A stretch of 16,780 bases of DNA, from positions 35,001 through 51,780 of the forward strand of contig CAJNDS010000917.1 in the NCBI GenBank assembly GCA_905221605.1, in the 5' to 3' direction. The notes under the pieces were generated by a model. The model saw only the letters and a list, made by a program, of their open reading frames with translations. It was not told the DNA's origin and searched no databases. This document shows positions 1 through 9,203 of this stretch, piece after piece (position 1 is the first letter of the stretch; every line of letters starts with the position of its first letter). A program made the translations under genes and the position numbers. The stretch comes from Symbiodinium natans. Its lineage: Eukaryota > Sar > Dinophyceae > Suessiales > Symbiodiniaceae.

Positions 1-94
1 TTTGGATGGGGTTGGCAAGCTCTCACCGGAAAAGGTGACGGACCCAGTTGGATTTCAGAAGTAGAATATCAACCCTCGCCGACCAAGTCATTGA

Positions 95-325
95 AGATGC
101 CAGACGTGGATCCACTACCTCAGATGCAAGGATTATTCATATCCCTTCAGTATCTTGCAGCTAGGCTTCAAGCAAGGGAATCTGCATGACAGCGGAGCTC
201 CTGCGGGGGAACCTGAAGCTTCGACCGTACCTTTTCTGAAAAAGCCTGCCAGCAAATCACCACAGGTCAGATCTCACTTCGGGGAGAGGTCGTTCGAGCT
301 GCTCGTTGAAGGCCAGGCCATGTGA
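95..325 (+). CDS. Possible 3' terminal exon, unknown product
   Basis: The frame is open from 95 to a TGA at 323-325 (76 codons). Its second half (from about 182) has a balanced, protein-like composition with Pro/Ser/Lys-rich sequence and ends in ELLVEGQAM. Possible splice acceptors lie near 160-164 (CTTGCAG, AGCTAG followed by G). A second frame is also open from position 1 to a TGA at about 189, and a third is open for much of 40-160, so the frame choice is not secure. No family is recognised. It could be the tail of a gene beginning left of the window, a decayed gene, or chance. Confidence 0.2.
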   Translation, partial: RCQTWIHYLRCKDYSYPFSILQLGFKQGNLHDSGAPAGEPEASTVPFLKKPASKSPQVRSHFGERSFELLVEGQAM

Positions 326-833
326 GGAAAGCATGTCCTGCTCGTCGTGCATCGTGGCAGATTGTGGCGCTGAGTATTGGCATAGGCTCTTGAAGGTTTG
401 GGTCGTCTCACCTGGTTTGGTTATGTGTTGTTGAGGCTCAAGTTTGAATGTGCTCAGGGTTCATCTGGACAGGCATCGGCGGACGGAATGTCCGCTTCGC
501 GTGCTACAAAACCCACGGAGAGTTGAAGCGTCTCGGAATTTCTTGGAGCTGTGACGTTTTTGGGATGTCTGGGGTTGGCTTGCAAGGTTTTGCCAGGTCT
601 TGCCTGCCTTTCCCTTCCCTATCGAGGCCCGAGGAATGCAAGCACGTGGTGCGCGCGAATCGGGTGAACCTGATCCTGCGGAAGGCAGTTCTTCCGCATG
701 CTTAGAACGACAGAACGGTCAGAACAGCGCGTTCTTCAAGCCACACATTCTACACGGTCCCCTGAATCTAAAGAGCGTCCGGCTCAAGCCGCCGGCCCGC
801 AGCTTCAGCGTCCGGGAGCTTTGCAGCGTGTGT
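326..833. other. Stretch without a recognised gene
   Basis: Mixed-composition sequence with two short overlapping open frames (448-705 and 600-869 on +) that resemble no family known to me and have no splice or repeat support. I see no RNA gene or clear repeat. Confidence 0.5.
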
Positions 834-853
834 GGGGGGGGGGGGGGGGGGGG
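834..853 (+). repeat. Poly-G tract (20 G)
   Basis: An uninterrupted run of 20 G. Such runs are prone to length error in sequencing, so the exact length is uncertain. It creates glycine- or proline-rich translations that should not be taken for genes. Confidence 0.9.
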
Positions 854-906
854 CGAGATTAAAGGATAACACTACCAGTTGGAGGAGACCAAAGCCTACA
901 GAGTTT

Positions 907-928
907 GGCGACCCCCTCAGGGGGCGCC
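907..928. repeat. GC-rich hairpin
   Basis: GGCG-A-CCCCC, a three-base TCA loop, then GGGGG-CGCC: a 9-bp stem with one bulged A. It lies just upstream of a tandem repeat. Function unknown. Confidence 0.5.
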
Positions 929-970
929 TGTCTATTTTTGATTTTTCCCAAAAGGTGAGAGATAAAATCA

Positions 971-1243
971 TGAAAAAAACCACGAAATCATTGGGCAATC
1001 ACATATGAAAGCAATCAGTGTTGCAAAAACGAAGTAAATTTGTTTATACAAGCTCCTGGTGTAGGGAATTATGCGGCCCACAACACATAAAAGTCATGAG
1101 GAAACCACGAAATCACTGGACAACCACACATGTGAAGGGAATTCCGTGGCTCGGAACACCTAATCATAATCAACCGGAGAAACCATGAAATCACTGCGTA
1201 ACCACATGTGAAAACAATCAATGTTGCAGAAACGAAGTAAATT
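971..1243. repeat. Degenerate tandem repeat, about three copies
   Basis: Three related units begin near 971, 1095 and 1176 with the core GAAACCACGAAATCACTG. The first and third continue alike through CAATCAGTGTTGCAAAAACG and CAATCAATGTTGCAGAAACG into AAGTAAATT. Between them, AGGGAATTATGCGGCCCACAA (1063 on) resembles AGGGAATTCCGTGGCTCGGAA (1137 on), so the spacer is duplicated too. Periods are uneven, about 80-125 bp. No coding potential is evident. Confidence 0.7.
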
Positions 1244-1332
1244 GAAGCGGTTGTGATATCACGGTTTCAGGTTTGCCCTCAAACCAACAGCAGTTGCGAC
1301 ATCTCGGTTTGTGGTTCCCCTTTTGGTTGTAC

Positions 1333-1445
1333 GGGGGGGAGGGGGGGTGGGGGGTTTGGGGCTCGGTAGGAGGTAAAGGGGTTTTTGGCGTTTCACCTCC
1401 AAAACCCATGCCAGGGTCGGCGGACCCTAAACCCTAAACCCTAAA
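1333..1445. repeat. G-rich tract followed by interstitial telomere repeat
   Basis: A G-rich run (runs of 7, 7 and 6 G interrupted by A or T, from about 1333) leads into GGTTTGGGGCTC and then three exact CCCTAAA units at 1425-1431, 1432-1438 and 1439-1445, followed by CCCCC. This is the plant/alga-type telomere repeat in an internal position, read on the C-rich strand. It may be a healed break or a telomere-derived insertion. Confidence 0.75.
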
Positions 1446-1505
1446 CCCCCATACTGCACATCTTGCGCTTCAAGGGGGGCTCACAAGGGTCAATGATCAC
1501 ATCAG

Positions 1506-1574
1506 GCGAAGGAAAAAGACCACTGGTTCGACCTCTTCAAGAAGCGTGCCATTGGGGACGACGACGACCCGTGA
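1506..1574 (+). CDS. Possible short terminal exon with acidic C-terminus
   Basis: A possible splice acceptor (CACATCAG followed by G) at 1505 opens a 22-codon frame ending in TGA at 1572-1574. The peptide is charged and protein-like (HWFDLFKKR, then four Asp and Pro). No upstream exon was found, and the telomere repeat lies only 60 bases upstream. It could be a displaced or orphan exon, or chance. Confidence 0.25.
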   Translation, partial: AKEKDHWFDLFKKRAIGDDDDP

Positions 1575-1871
1575 GCCAAGCCAGAAACGTTTGCATCCAG
1601 TGTTGAGAGAGGTGAAGCCGCTAAAGCTCCAAAGTTTGTCCTACAACCTGTGTGCCCTAAACTCGAGAGCTCCAGAGAATTGTAATGTTCAATTCAACCA
1701 GCCGAGCCAGAAGTGCATGACAACCGAAAGACTTCTCACCTATGAAAGGCCCGGACAGAAGCTGCTTCAAGGTTTGGGGAGTGTTTTGGCGAGTCTAGGG
1801 CTCGTGAGTTCCCAACGAAACTAGGTTGCAGGTTCTGGGAGCAACTCCGAAGTCCTTCCAAAAAACTTTGA

Positions 1872-2003
1872 ATCCTCCCATGTTGCCATCAGAGACCATC
1901 TAGCTTCATCGGTGCGACTGAATGTGGCCTTTTCTTGGCTGACCCCTCCAACTATAGGTTTTGCGAAGATGCCGTGGCAGAACAACTCATTGAACGTGTG
2001 TGA
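1872..2003 (+). CDS. Possible terminal exon, unknown product
   Basis: The frame is open from 1872 to a TGA at 2001-2003. From about 1900 it reads as a plausible protein tail ending in an amphipathic helix (EDAVAEQLIERV). An acceptor-like CCATCAG occurs near 1892. There is no start codon and no recognised family. Short length keeps confidence low. Confidence 0.25.
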   Translation: MLPCCHQRPSSFIGATECGLFLADPSNYRFCEDAVAEQLIERV

Positions 2004-2053
2004 AGTATGGGCGTTATGTTCGAACCATCATGTTTGTGGAGTAATCAACTATT

Positions 2054-2821
2054 GTGGCTTTGGAACTGAGCGTTTTCCGATTGTTGGGCGGTTCTAGATG
2101 GCGCATAGCTTGTGCGGATTCAGGCCCCACAACAAAAGAGGAAGAATCCATTCTAAACGCCATTGTCGCTGGGCTGGAGGAGCATACAGGACAACAGGGT
2201 TCATCGCCGCAAATTTGGCTGGACAGGCTTGTCTTTTGAATCAACATCTTGTTGCGGCCGGGGATGTGCGAACCAGCACGAAACAATGCTCAGCAGCAAC
2301 AGTGCAGGACCACGGCATTCAGACCGAGTTGCAATCCAGGTTCAAGTTCAAGACGATGTTACAAAACCCGACCAAAGGAGAATTACCTGTTGCCGCTTCT
2401 TCAAGCCTTATCTCGCAGGCTGCAACATAAAATTCAATCATGCATTCTTGAAGCCAAGAGTTTCAGAACATCGAAGCTCTCGTACCTTCGTAGGTTTTGG
2501 AACCATCTGCTTTGGCCTTCTTTCATCCTTGCCTCCATGGCTGATGGCTGGCACAATCTCGAGGTTCGTGGCATGGTCGGTGGCCAGTGGGATGCGCTTC
2601 GTTGTCTTGGCTTGGGGTTCAGCAATTCTTGGCAAACAAGATTACTGGGTCTCCAGTACATTGCTTTTCAGATCAAGTTCATGTTGGCCCATCATGAAGG
2701 GGCTGAAACAAGGTTGCTCTTGCAACAAAATGATGATTCAAGGGTTCCCTTGGTTCGGTTCACACTACATGTGCGAGACCTAGATGCACACTCGAAGAAG
2801 TTGACCATCTTCATATCATGA
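2054..2821 (+). pseudogene. 256-codon frame broken by one TGA
   Basis: One frame runs from 2054 to 2821 with a single internal stop, the TGA at 2237-2239. The first part (61 codons) contains the helix-like stretch TKEEESILNAIVAGLEEHTG; the second (190 codons) is also of balanced composition. A second + frame is open over 2163-2783 and would encode a hydrophobic protein, and parts of the minus strand are open too, so which frame is coding is unproved. No domain recognised. It may be a decayed gene, two exons with the stop inside an intron, or a chance run. Confidence 0.25.
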
Positions 2822-3051
2822 ACCCTTTCAGGTTGTCCACCCAAAAAGCCAATGGGCTGTTGCCTCCAAAGTCCTGAAGGGACAAGGCTCAGGTGTCTTT
2901 CCGCAAAATGGCTTTTGAATTGACCAAGCTTGCTTGCATTTTCCAATGTCATCGATTTTACAAACACGGGAGTTGAAAACTGGTCGATGTTGTAGCCGTT
3001 TTCGCAGCTCGGGCATGCACTCGGCAAACCCAGGTTTTGTTTTTCTCCCAT
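2692..3051 (-). CDS. Hypothetical 119-residue open frame
   Basis: This minus-strand frame starts with ATG at 3051 and ends with TGA at 2692. The product would be soluble and Cys-containing, with CPSCENGY near residue 14. A second minus frame (2828-3091) overlaps most of it, and the + frame 2249-2821 overlaps its end. No family recognised and no splice-site support. Confidence 0.2.
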   Translation of the reverse strand: MGEKQNLGLPSACPSCENGYNIDQFSTPVFVKSMTLENASKLGQFKSHFAERHLSLVPSGLWRQQPIGFLGGQPERVHDMKMVNFFECASRSRTCSVNRTKGTLESSFCCKSNLVSAPS

Positions 3052-3367
3052 CCACCCACCTACCCCACCTACAGTTCGACATCGCGCACATTGCGCAAGG
3101 CCTTGCGAGCAGTCTGCCGTGGTTTCGGGCCCCTTTGCTTTACAGAGGTTGATTTACATGTTTAACATCACCCCTGTGCCTGAATTCACGAGCACCGTCA
3201 GTACCCAAAAGCCCAGACTCAGTCTCATAGTTCACCACCTTCTACCGTTCTCGATGCCCCATCTTAGCAATGCAGGCTCCTCGTTCGCCTGGAATCTTCG
3301 ACCCTCAACCCTCAACACTCTCGAAGACCTTCAGGCTTGCGTGCAGGTGGGCTCCTAACACCCTGTG

Positions 3368-3405
3368 CTGAGGTGACTTGAGCGCTGCTTAGGGCTTCAC
3401 CTCAG
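3368..3405. repeat. Inverted repeat, 9-bp stem and 20-nt loop
   Basis: CTGAGGTGA (3368-3376) and its exact reverse complement TCACCTCAG (3397-3405). It could form a hairpin. No associated gene, so the function is unknown. Confidence 0.55.
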
Positions 3406-3490
3406 TTTGTCGAACCCAGGCAGCTGCTCGCAAGCAGATGAACTGCGGCGGGCTTCAAGCATTCGCAGCGAAGGCTGGACATCTGTGAGT

Positions 3491-3504
3491 GAGCTCATGA
3501 GCTC
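3491..3504. repeat. 14-bp perfect palindrome
   Basis: GAGCTCATGAGCTC reads the same on both strands. It may be chance or a binding site for a dimeric factor; nothing nearby decides. Confidence 0.5.
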
Positions 3505-3844
3505 CCCCTTCGTAACCCACGGTAAACGTTAGTAACTGCAGTGCTTCGGTGTGCTGGTTCGACCTCACTATGATTTAGTTTCAATCTGTTCTTCCCGTTT
3601 CCAAGGCATCAGAAATCCAGCGAAACCAGAACCAAATCGGAGGACTTAACCAGAAGCGCGGTCACGAAACAGTGAGGGCCCTGATCAGAAAATGCCGGGC
3701 CGACTGCAAACAAAACAAAAAAGCCCCAACCACTATGACGGCAGTCTCGACGTTTCCAGGCTGCCCACAAGTGCAGAATATGTATCTTTAAGCACCATTC
3801 CAAGCACAACATCCTCTCGTTTGGTGGAAGCATTCAACCAGCAC

Positions 3845-4140
3845 TCAGGACTTTGAGAGTTCGAAGATGTTCGAGCTCGAATATTTGAAAGATTGCAGAG
3901 TTCTAATTTAGAAAATTCGAACGTTGTCAAACTTTCAAGTTTCGAAAACCTCAACCTTCATACGTTACGTTCGAACGTTCAAAGATTCAAAAACTCAGCT
4001 TGACTACTTCCGCGCAAATTCGATGTCCAAACTTTCGTGATCTCTATTTTAAAAAGTTCGAACTTTGAAAGTTTGGAGTTTTAAAGTTTGACCGTTTGAT
4101 AGTTTCGAGTTTCGAGTTTGAGGTCATGCGAAACAAGACG
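3845..4140. repeat. TTCGAA/TTTGAAAG-rich degenerate array (left flank)
   Basis: Dense, irregular repetition of TTCGAA, TTTGAAAG, CAAACTTTC and GTTTCGAGTTT, with a short period near 10-11 bp. Both orientations occur; the right part (4050-4130) is mainly in the GTTTGA direction. The same motif family returns at 5838-6325 on the other side of the 44-bp satellite. Non-coding simple-sequence DNA. Confidence 0.65.
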
Positions 4141-4254
4141 AGTTCGGAAATCCGCTCCCTGTGAGTTTGAGGGTTTCTCGCGGTTTCAAAGCAGCTGGCA
4201 GCTCGGTGCGCTTCTGCCTCGGCGGCCTAAGGGCTGTCGCGGGATACAGGGATG

Positions 4255-5675
4255 TTAAAATCTTCAGGACTAAGCACTAAGGGCCTAGAACCTTAACCCT
4301 AAAATCTGAAGACGTAAACACCAAAACCCGACCCTACACTCGTAAGACTTAAAGACTCAACTTTGCCCCTATAGTTCACAAATCTTCAGGCTTAAACACG
4401 AAACGCACCTGGAGTCGTATGGCTTGAGCAAACTTCAGCCCTTAACCCTCAAAGTCTTGACACTGAAACATCAAAAAGCCCTCAACCCTAAAGCCGTAAA
4501 AAAGCTTAAGCACCCATATCATGAAGCCCTTGACCCTGAGATCTCAAGACTGAAGCACCAAAACCTTAAGCCAACCAAATCATCAGACCGTTAACCCTAA
4601 AACCTGAAGGCTTCAGGCACCCAAGCCATGAAGCCCCTAACCCTAAAACCTTCGTTTAGGCTTAAAGCCTTAATCCTAAAATCATAGGGTTTAAACACCA
4701 AAATCCGAAGCCTCAAACCCCAAAACCTTAAGGTATAAACGCCAAACCTTTCAGGCGTTCACCCGAAAATCTTAAGGCTGAGCATCAATCCCCTAAGCTC
4801 GCATCCCCTTGTGATGCAAAAAGCCTAAACGGCAAGATCCAAAACCCCAAACCCTGAGTTCTTAAGACCAGGCGCCGGAACCTTAGCTCAAAAAAATGGT
4901 TAAGATTTGAGCACCAGTATCTTAAGCTCTTCGCCCAAAAATCTGAAGACTTATACCCTAAGCCCCGTATGCCAGTAACCTCAAAGTCTTCAGGCCCAGA
5001 CACCAAAGGCCTAGACCCTCAAATCTAAAATCCTAAGACATAAACACCAAAGCCCTAAGCTCTTAACCCCAAGATCGTAAGACTTAAATACTGCCTTAGC
5101 CCTGAAACTTTAGGGCCTTAGGGTTTGAACACCAAGTTCTAAAGACCTTGACCCTAAAGTCGTAAGGCCTGTGCACCAAAACTCAGCCCTTAACCCTAAA
5201 TCTTGACACTGAAGCACCAAAACCGGAAGTCCTTAACTCTGAAACCTTAAAGCTTAAACACCCATATGAAGGCTTTTTTAGGCGCCCAAACCATCAAGCC
5301 AAAATCGCAACTAAGGCCCAAACGCAAAATCTTAGACCCTTGACCCAAAGGCCGTCGGTCTCCCAAAATCCTGAGCCCTGAACCCCAAAACCTTAAGATT
5401 TAAACACCAAAATCTTCGGTTGTTAGCCCGAAACTCTCAGAGCACGAGTTCCCTAAGCTCTCATCACTGTGATCGAAAAGGCCTAAACATCAAAACACAG
5501 AGCCCTGAACCCCGAATTCTCAGGAACCATGAACCCTTAACCCGAAAGTCGTCAAGATTTGACAATTTGAGCACCAATATCTTCAACACTCACTCCATCC
5601 TAAAATATGAAGACTTATGCACCAATACCCTAAGACAAATAAGCGCCGAAGGTGTAGAGCCTTAACCCTAAAATC
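4255..5675. repeat. Telomere-like degenerate satellite, about 44-bp unit
   Basis: About 1.4 kb of a divergent tandem repeat. Well-aligned units begin at about 4997, 5041, 5085, 5126, 5169 and 5209. A typical unit starts CACCAAAACCCTAAG, passes through CTTAACCCTAAAA and ends AAGACTTAAA. Spacing of the CACC-type start is mostly 40-46 bp, giving roughly 32 units. The CCCTAAA/CCCTTAA heptamer-like pieces resemble the telomere repeat, so the unit may come from telomeric DNA that diverged and was re-amplified. Open frames here are short and of no coding interest. Confidence 0.8.
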
Positions 5676-5688
5676 CTGTGACACAAAC

Positions 5689-5746
5689 CCCCCACTCCCC
5701 CCCCCCCCACCCCCCCCCCCCCCCCCCCCCGCCCCCATCCCCCCCC
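5689..5746 (+). repeat. Poly-C tract (up to 20 C) ending the satellite
   Basis: C-rich run interrupted by A, T or G, with 20 uninterrupted C at 5711-5730. It marks the sharp right end of the 44-bp satellite. The Gly/Pro-rich frames over it are artefacts. Confidence 0.9.
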
Positions 5747-5837
5747 AGCTGACGTGCTGGCGCACGAATGCCCGAAGAACGTGTTTCGGGGTTGGGGCGT
5801 CTGCGCCGCGTGACATTTGCGACAGTCGATGCGTGCT

Positions 5838-6325
5838 GCCAAACTCTCAAACTTTCAAACCCATGCTGTTCGAACTTCCAAACTGCCACTAGCGCAGACT
5901 ATGTAAGTATCAAACTTTTCGTGATCGAGTGTCGTCAAGCTTCAAAGTTTGAGCCTTCGAGCTTTCAGACTCACACGGCTTTCAAACTTTCAACTCCGAA
6001 CCTTCCTTCAAGCTCTCAATCTCTGATGCTTTGAAGCTCTCGAGCTTTGAACTCTCAAACTCCAAAGCCTCTCGAACTCCAAACTCAACCTCGCTGAAGC
6101 TTTCACACTCGAAGCCCGGTCCTGTCGTGTTTGCCTTGGGTTCAGGGATTAGGCTTCAAACTTTCAAACTCGATCTCGTTTCCGACTTTCGAGCTCCAAA
6201 CTCTTTCAAACTTTCGAACTCCGGGCCGTTCGTGGTTTTCATTCTTAAAAGTTCGAAACTTTCAAACTCGGAAGTAGCAATGGCCTTTTATCGTTTCAAC
6301 TCTCAAAATTTAAAATTTTGAAAAA
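5838..6325. repeat. CTTTCAAACTC/TTCGAAC-rich degenerate array (right flank)
   Basis: Repeated CTCTCAAACTTTCAAAC, TTCGAACTTCCAAAC and CGAGCTTTCAGAC motifs with an irregular period near 10-11 bp, mainly in the TCAAAC direction. It mirrors the array at 3845-4140 across the satellite and ends in AT-rich AAAATTTAAAATTTTG at 6305-6320. Confidence 0.65.
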
Positions 6326-6409
6326 AGTACTCGTGACTCCTATCGGAATGCGTGCCCCATGCCCATGGATTCACTATGATTCTTTTCAGGGGCTTTGATG
6401 CACACAAAA

Positions 6410-7557
6410 TTATTTATGATGGCCCAGCAAACCAGAATGGCCGGCCCAGATGTGCGTGTTGTCCGTCCCACACTTCCAGTGGAAGTGTCTAAACGTGTGT
6501 AACTGAAACGAATATGTGTAGACTGTGCAGCGTTTGTATGTTTTGGGTTTGAAGCACTCAAATGCGCTTACCCATTCATAGCTCGCATTTTCCCATTCTC
6601 TGTCAGTGGATGCGCTCCAGGGACGCCAATCACCGTTTGCAATGTGGCGGGCGAGCGCTTGCTCCAAGTGCCCGGCTCCCGGACTGGATTCGTCTTCTTT
6701 GCTGGGAAGCGCCTCTCCAGAACAATACAAAGCCACAAAGCCCTTGAAGATGCCCTTGAGCTGCCCTGTAGTAGAATGCCTGTGTCGGCCCGCATGACCC
6801 GCATGACATAGGCTCTAAGAGGCTCGAGGCTTGAGATTGGTCTCTCCGTACGGAGACTCCTGGGTTTGAAGTAGTGTGCCATCGAGTTAGATTGCCAAAT
6901 TCATTCGGCACTGGGAGAATCAAGATTGTCACCAAAACAGTCTGGGAATCCTCAACCTTACGCACTTAAGCAAGATTCCGACATGTTTCGAGGTCTCCAA
7001 AACAATGCCCGACAGCTGCAGAGCTGAAAGGTCTCCTGCAGCAGCAGCTGCTCAGATGCAACAACTGGGTGCTTAACTTCGGTTAACTTCGGGGTTCCTT
7101 GTTGGCCAATCGCTGAAAGCTGACACCCTTCTTTCCCGAAAATCCCTGAAGGCCTAGACTCTTCCGAGTGACTCTCGACTCTCTAGAGACTATGTGCTAT
7201 GGACCTTCATGTGTAGTTTGAGTGAGGTTTTCGTCGATTGTGTCGCACTCGGCTTAGTCAACCATGCAACGAGACACTTTTTCAATGAGTGTATCCCCTT
7301 TTTTTCAACAGTGAGTGTGCCAACACTAGGGGTTCTTATGTTAAGAGAAAAAAGGGTGTTAGACTGATTTGCGCACGCGGCAGCCACGATACGTGATGAT
7401 ACGTGGACGTTATTCCTTGAGCGGCGGTCAAATTTTGGACGAGATCGTGTGTTTTCAACAGCGCGGACAGGACCTTGAAACATCGCAAATCACACGCTTC
7501 TGGCTTCGTGGATAGTGTTGAACTCGGCTGGGCCCAGGGCGCTCCGCCTAGTCCCAT
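6410..7557 (-). CDS. Possible three-exon gene, unknown product
   Basis: Proposed from splice-phase agreement. Exon 1, 7557-7377: ATG at 7557, 60 codons plus one base, including VLSALLKTHDLVQNLTAAQG; donor GTGCGC. Exon 2, 7035-6962: acceptor CTGCTGCAG then G, contributes two bases then 24 codons (DLSALQLSGIVLETSKHVG); ends in phase at donor GTAAGG. Exon 3 from 6760 (acceptor GGGCAG, phase 0) is acidic and Trp-rich (GDWRPWSASTDREWENASY). It either stops at a GTAAGC donor after 6572 or reads through to TAA at 6410-6412. Introns would be 341 and 201 nt. First codon positions in exon 3 favour purines. No domain recognised; a different exon choice is possible (an alternative acceptor precedes 6765). 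Confidence 0.35.
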
Positions 7558-7896
7558 GTGTTTTTTGAGGACAGGCGCACGGATTCCTGCGTTTCGGTCC
7601 GTTGGATGGGTTCGCTGCGTGCAGCCAAACTACGGGGGCTTGCAACTCGCGACGTTGGAAATCGCGCTCCCGCCCAGGTGGCCTGCGCAAGCACGTCGCC
7701 ATCCTCTTAAGTGTCGTCGCTGTCGGACGTCTGTGTTCGCGAAGTGCGAAACGGTCGTCGTTTCTGACCTTACAGCGGGAAATGGTTTTCGGATGCTAAG
7801 TTTTTTCTGTACTGCACAGTCAAGGAGCAGGCCAAATGGGACTAGCTGTGCTTTCCTGTCTGAAACACAATAGAACAAGAGGCGGTCCTTCCAAGT
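7558..7896. other. Stretch without a confident gene
   Basis: Overlapping open frames on both strands (7475-7873 on +, 7490-7702 and 7630-7878 on -) with no recognised domain. If the minus-strand gene is real, its promoter and 5' leader would lie here; I see no clear TATA or other core element. Confidence 0.4.
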
Positions 7897-8181
7897 TTGT
7901 CCGTGATCTTCCTGCTTATTTTGGGCGGGCTCTCATCCCGACATGGTTCTCAATGCCTACTAACAGCGGAAGTTAAGGCTAAGGCTTTAGAGAGGATCAC
8001 AGGCTGGTGTCGTTGTTTGAACCCAGCCCCATACTTCCATTCTGCCAGCATTCGCCCCAAACAGGAAGACACCGCATGGGACGAAGAGCCACGAGAAACA
8101 CGATGGCGAGCAGCTCCAGCAGCAAAGCAAGTAGATACCAGCACGCCAGGAGAGCAGCAGTACCCCAGCCTTAGACACTAG
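7897..8181 (+). CDS. Possible terminal exon, charged C-terminus
   Basis: The frame is open for 94 codons to TAG at 8179-8181, with no ATG at its start. From about 7968 it becomes charged and protein-like (EVKAKALERITGWCRC, then IRPKQEDTAWDEEPRETRWR), with a modest purine bias at first codon positions. An acceptor-like AG occurs at 7967-7968. No family recognised; two minus-strand frames overlap it. Confidence 0.25.
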   Translation: MSVIFLLILGGLSSRHGSQCLLTAEVKAKALERITGWCRCLNPAPYFHSASIRPKQEDTAWDEEPRETRWRAAPAAKQVDTSTPGEQQYPSLRH

Positions 8182-9027
8182 ATCACCAGACCACCAGGGT
8201 ACATCTCCTCTAGCCATGCAGCTTAGCATACAACTTCAGGGAGTAATTATGCTTCATAGGATCAGCGTGCACAGTATAGATATAGGGACTGTGCAGGCTC
8301 TCCCTGCCGGTCCTCCGCTTGCGGCTTCTGGCCAACTGCTCGCCGGAGCTGCTGGAGGACTTTGGGTCTTTGTCTTTGTGGGCTTTGTAGAAATTTGACA
8401 GTTCTGATGGCTTGGTGGCTCATTGAGCACGCACACAGACGCAAACGTGCGCAAGCGCGCACACGCTACCACGCGCACACGCTCACACGCTCACTTGGAA
8501 GACCCGCGGGGTTAGCAAGTGTTTATAGAGGTTGTGATACTTTCTAAGAGCTGAATGGGGTTGCTATGTACTTAAACAAACGACTGCTAAAGCTTTGTCT
8601 TCTGCTTACTAAGAGCTTAACTAAGTACTTATGACAACAGCTTAGCAAGCGTGTTGAGCATTTAGGTAAAAGGAAGCTAAAGCAACTAGCTGGCAAGAAA
8701 CCAGTAAAAATCTTGTGCCAACAACACAAAAATGCCAAACGGGTTCGGCAACAGAACACCTTTTGGCAGCCAAGACTTCAAGCATTCCTATTTCTGTTTT
8801 GCGATTAGCGACAGCACTGTTTTCAACATCAAACGAACTGCCGGCTGATTGCATTCCAGGCATGCAGCCGAAGGCTGTCCAGACATGCAGCCAAATGGCT
8901 TTTAGAAACCAACCTGGCCAACATTGCAATCGTGCTTTTTCTTGCACGACAAAAGCACTCCGGGCTGTTTTCGCCTGTGCCAGAGCCACTCACATAAAGC
9001 CACTCAGGGCTGTTTTCGCCTGCGCTC
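8182..9027. other. Stretch without a confident gene
   Basis: Contains two open frames of about 115 codons on opposite strands that overlap (8642-8989 on -, 8715-9059 on +), neither recognisable. There are CA/CG-rich patches at 8425-8495 and short AGCTTA-type repetition at 8545-8700. No RNA gene seen. Confidence 0.4.
8956..9025 (+). repeat. Direct duplication, 45-bp period
   Basis: CACTCCGGGCTGTTTTCGCC (8956 on) recurs as CACTCAGGGCTGTTTTCGCC (9001 on). The 25-bp copies differ at two positions and lie directly before the large microsatellite. Confidence 0.7.
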
Positions 9028-9171
9028 CGCACACACGCTCACACGCTGACACGCACTGACGTGCGCACTCGCGCGCACTGACACGCACACTGACACGCGC
9101 ACACACATTCACACACATGCACACACATGCACACACATGCACACACACACACACACACACACCCACACCCA

Positions 9172-9203
<32 letters not shown>

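Larger units (their letters stand above)
3052..3844. other. Stretch without a recognised gene
   Basis: Only short open frames without protein-like features were seen. Two small symmetrical motifs are listed separately (3368-3405 and 3491-3504). Confidence 0.5.

Noticed and set aside
1522-3567. GGTTCGACCTC at 1525 and 3557 considered as tRNA B-box-like sites
   Set aside because: No matching A box, anticodon stem or cloverleaf could be folded around either site.
5583-5892. Poly-Gly and poly-Pro open frames over the C tract
   Set aside because: Pure by-products of the homopolymer; no flanking protein-like sequence or splice support.
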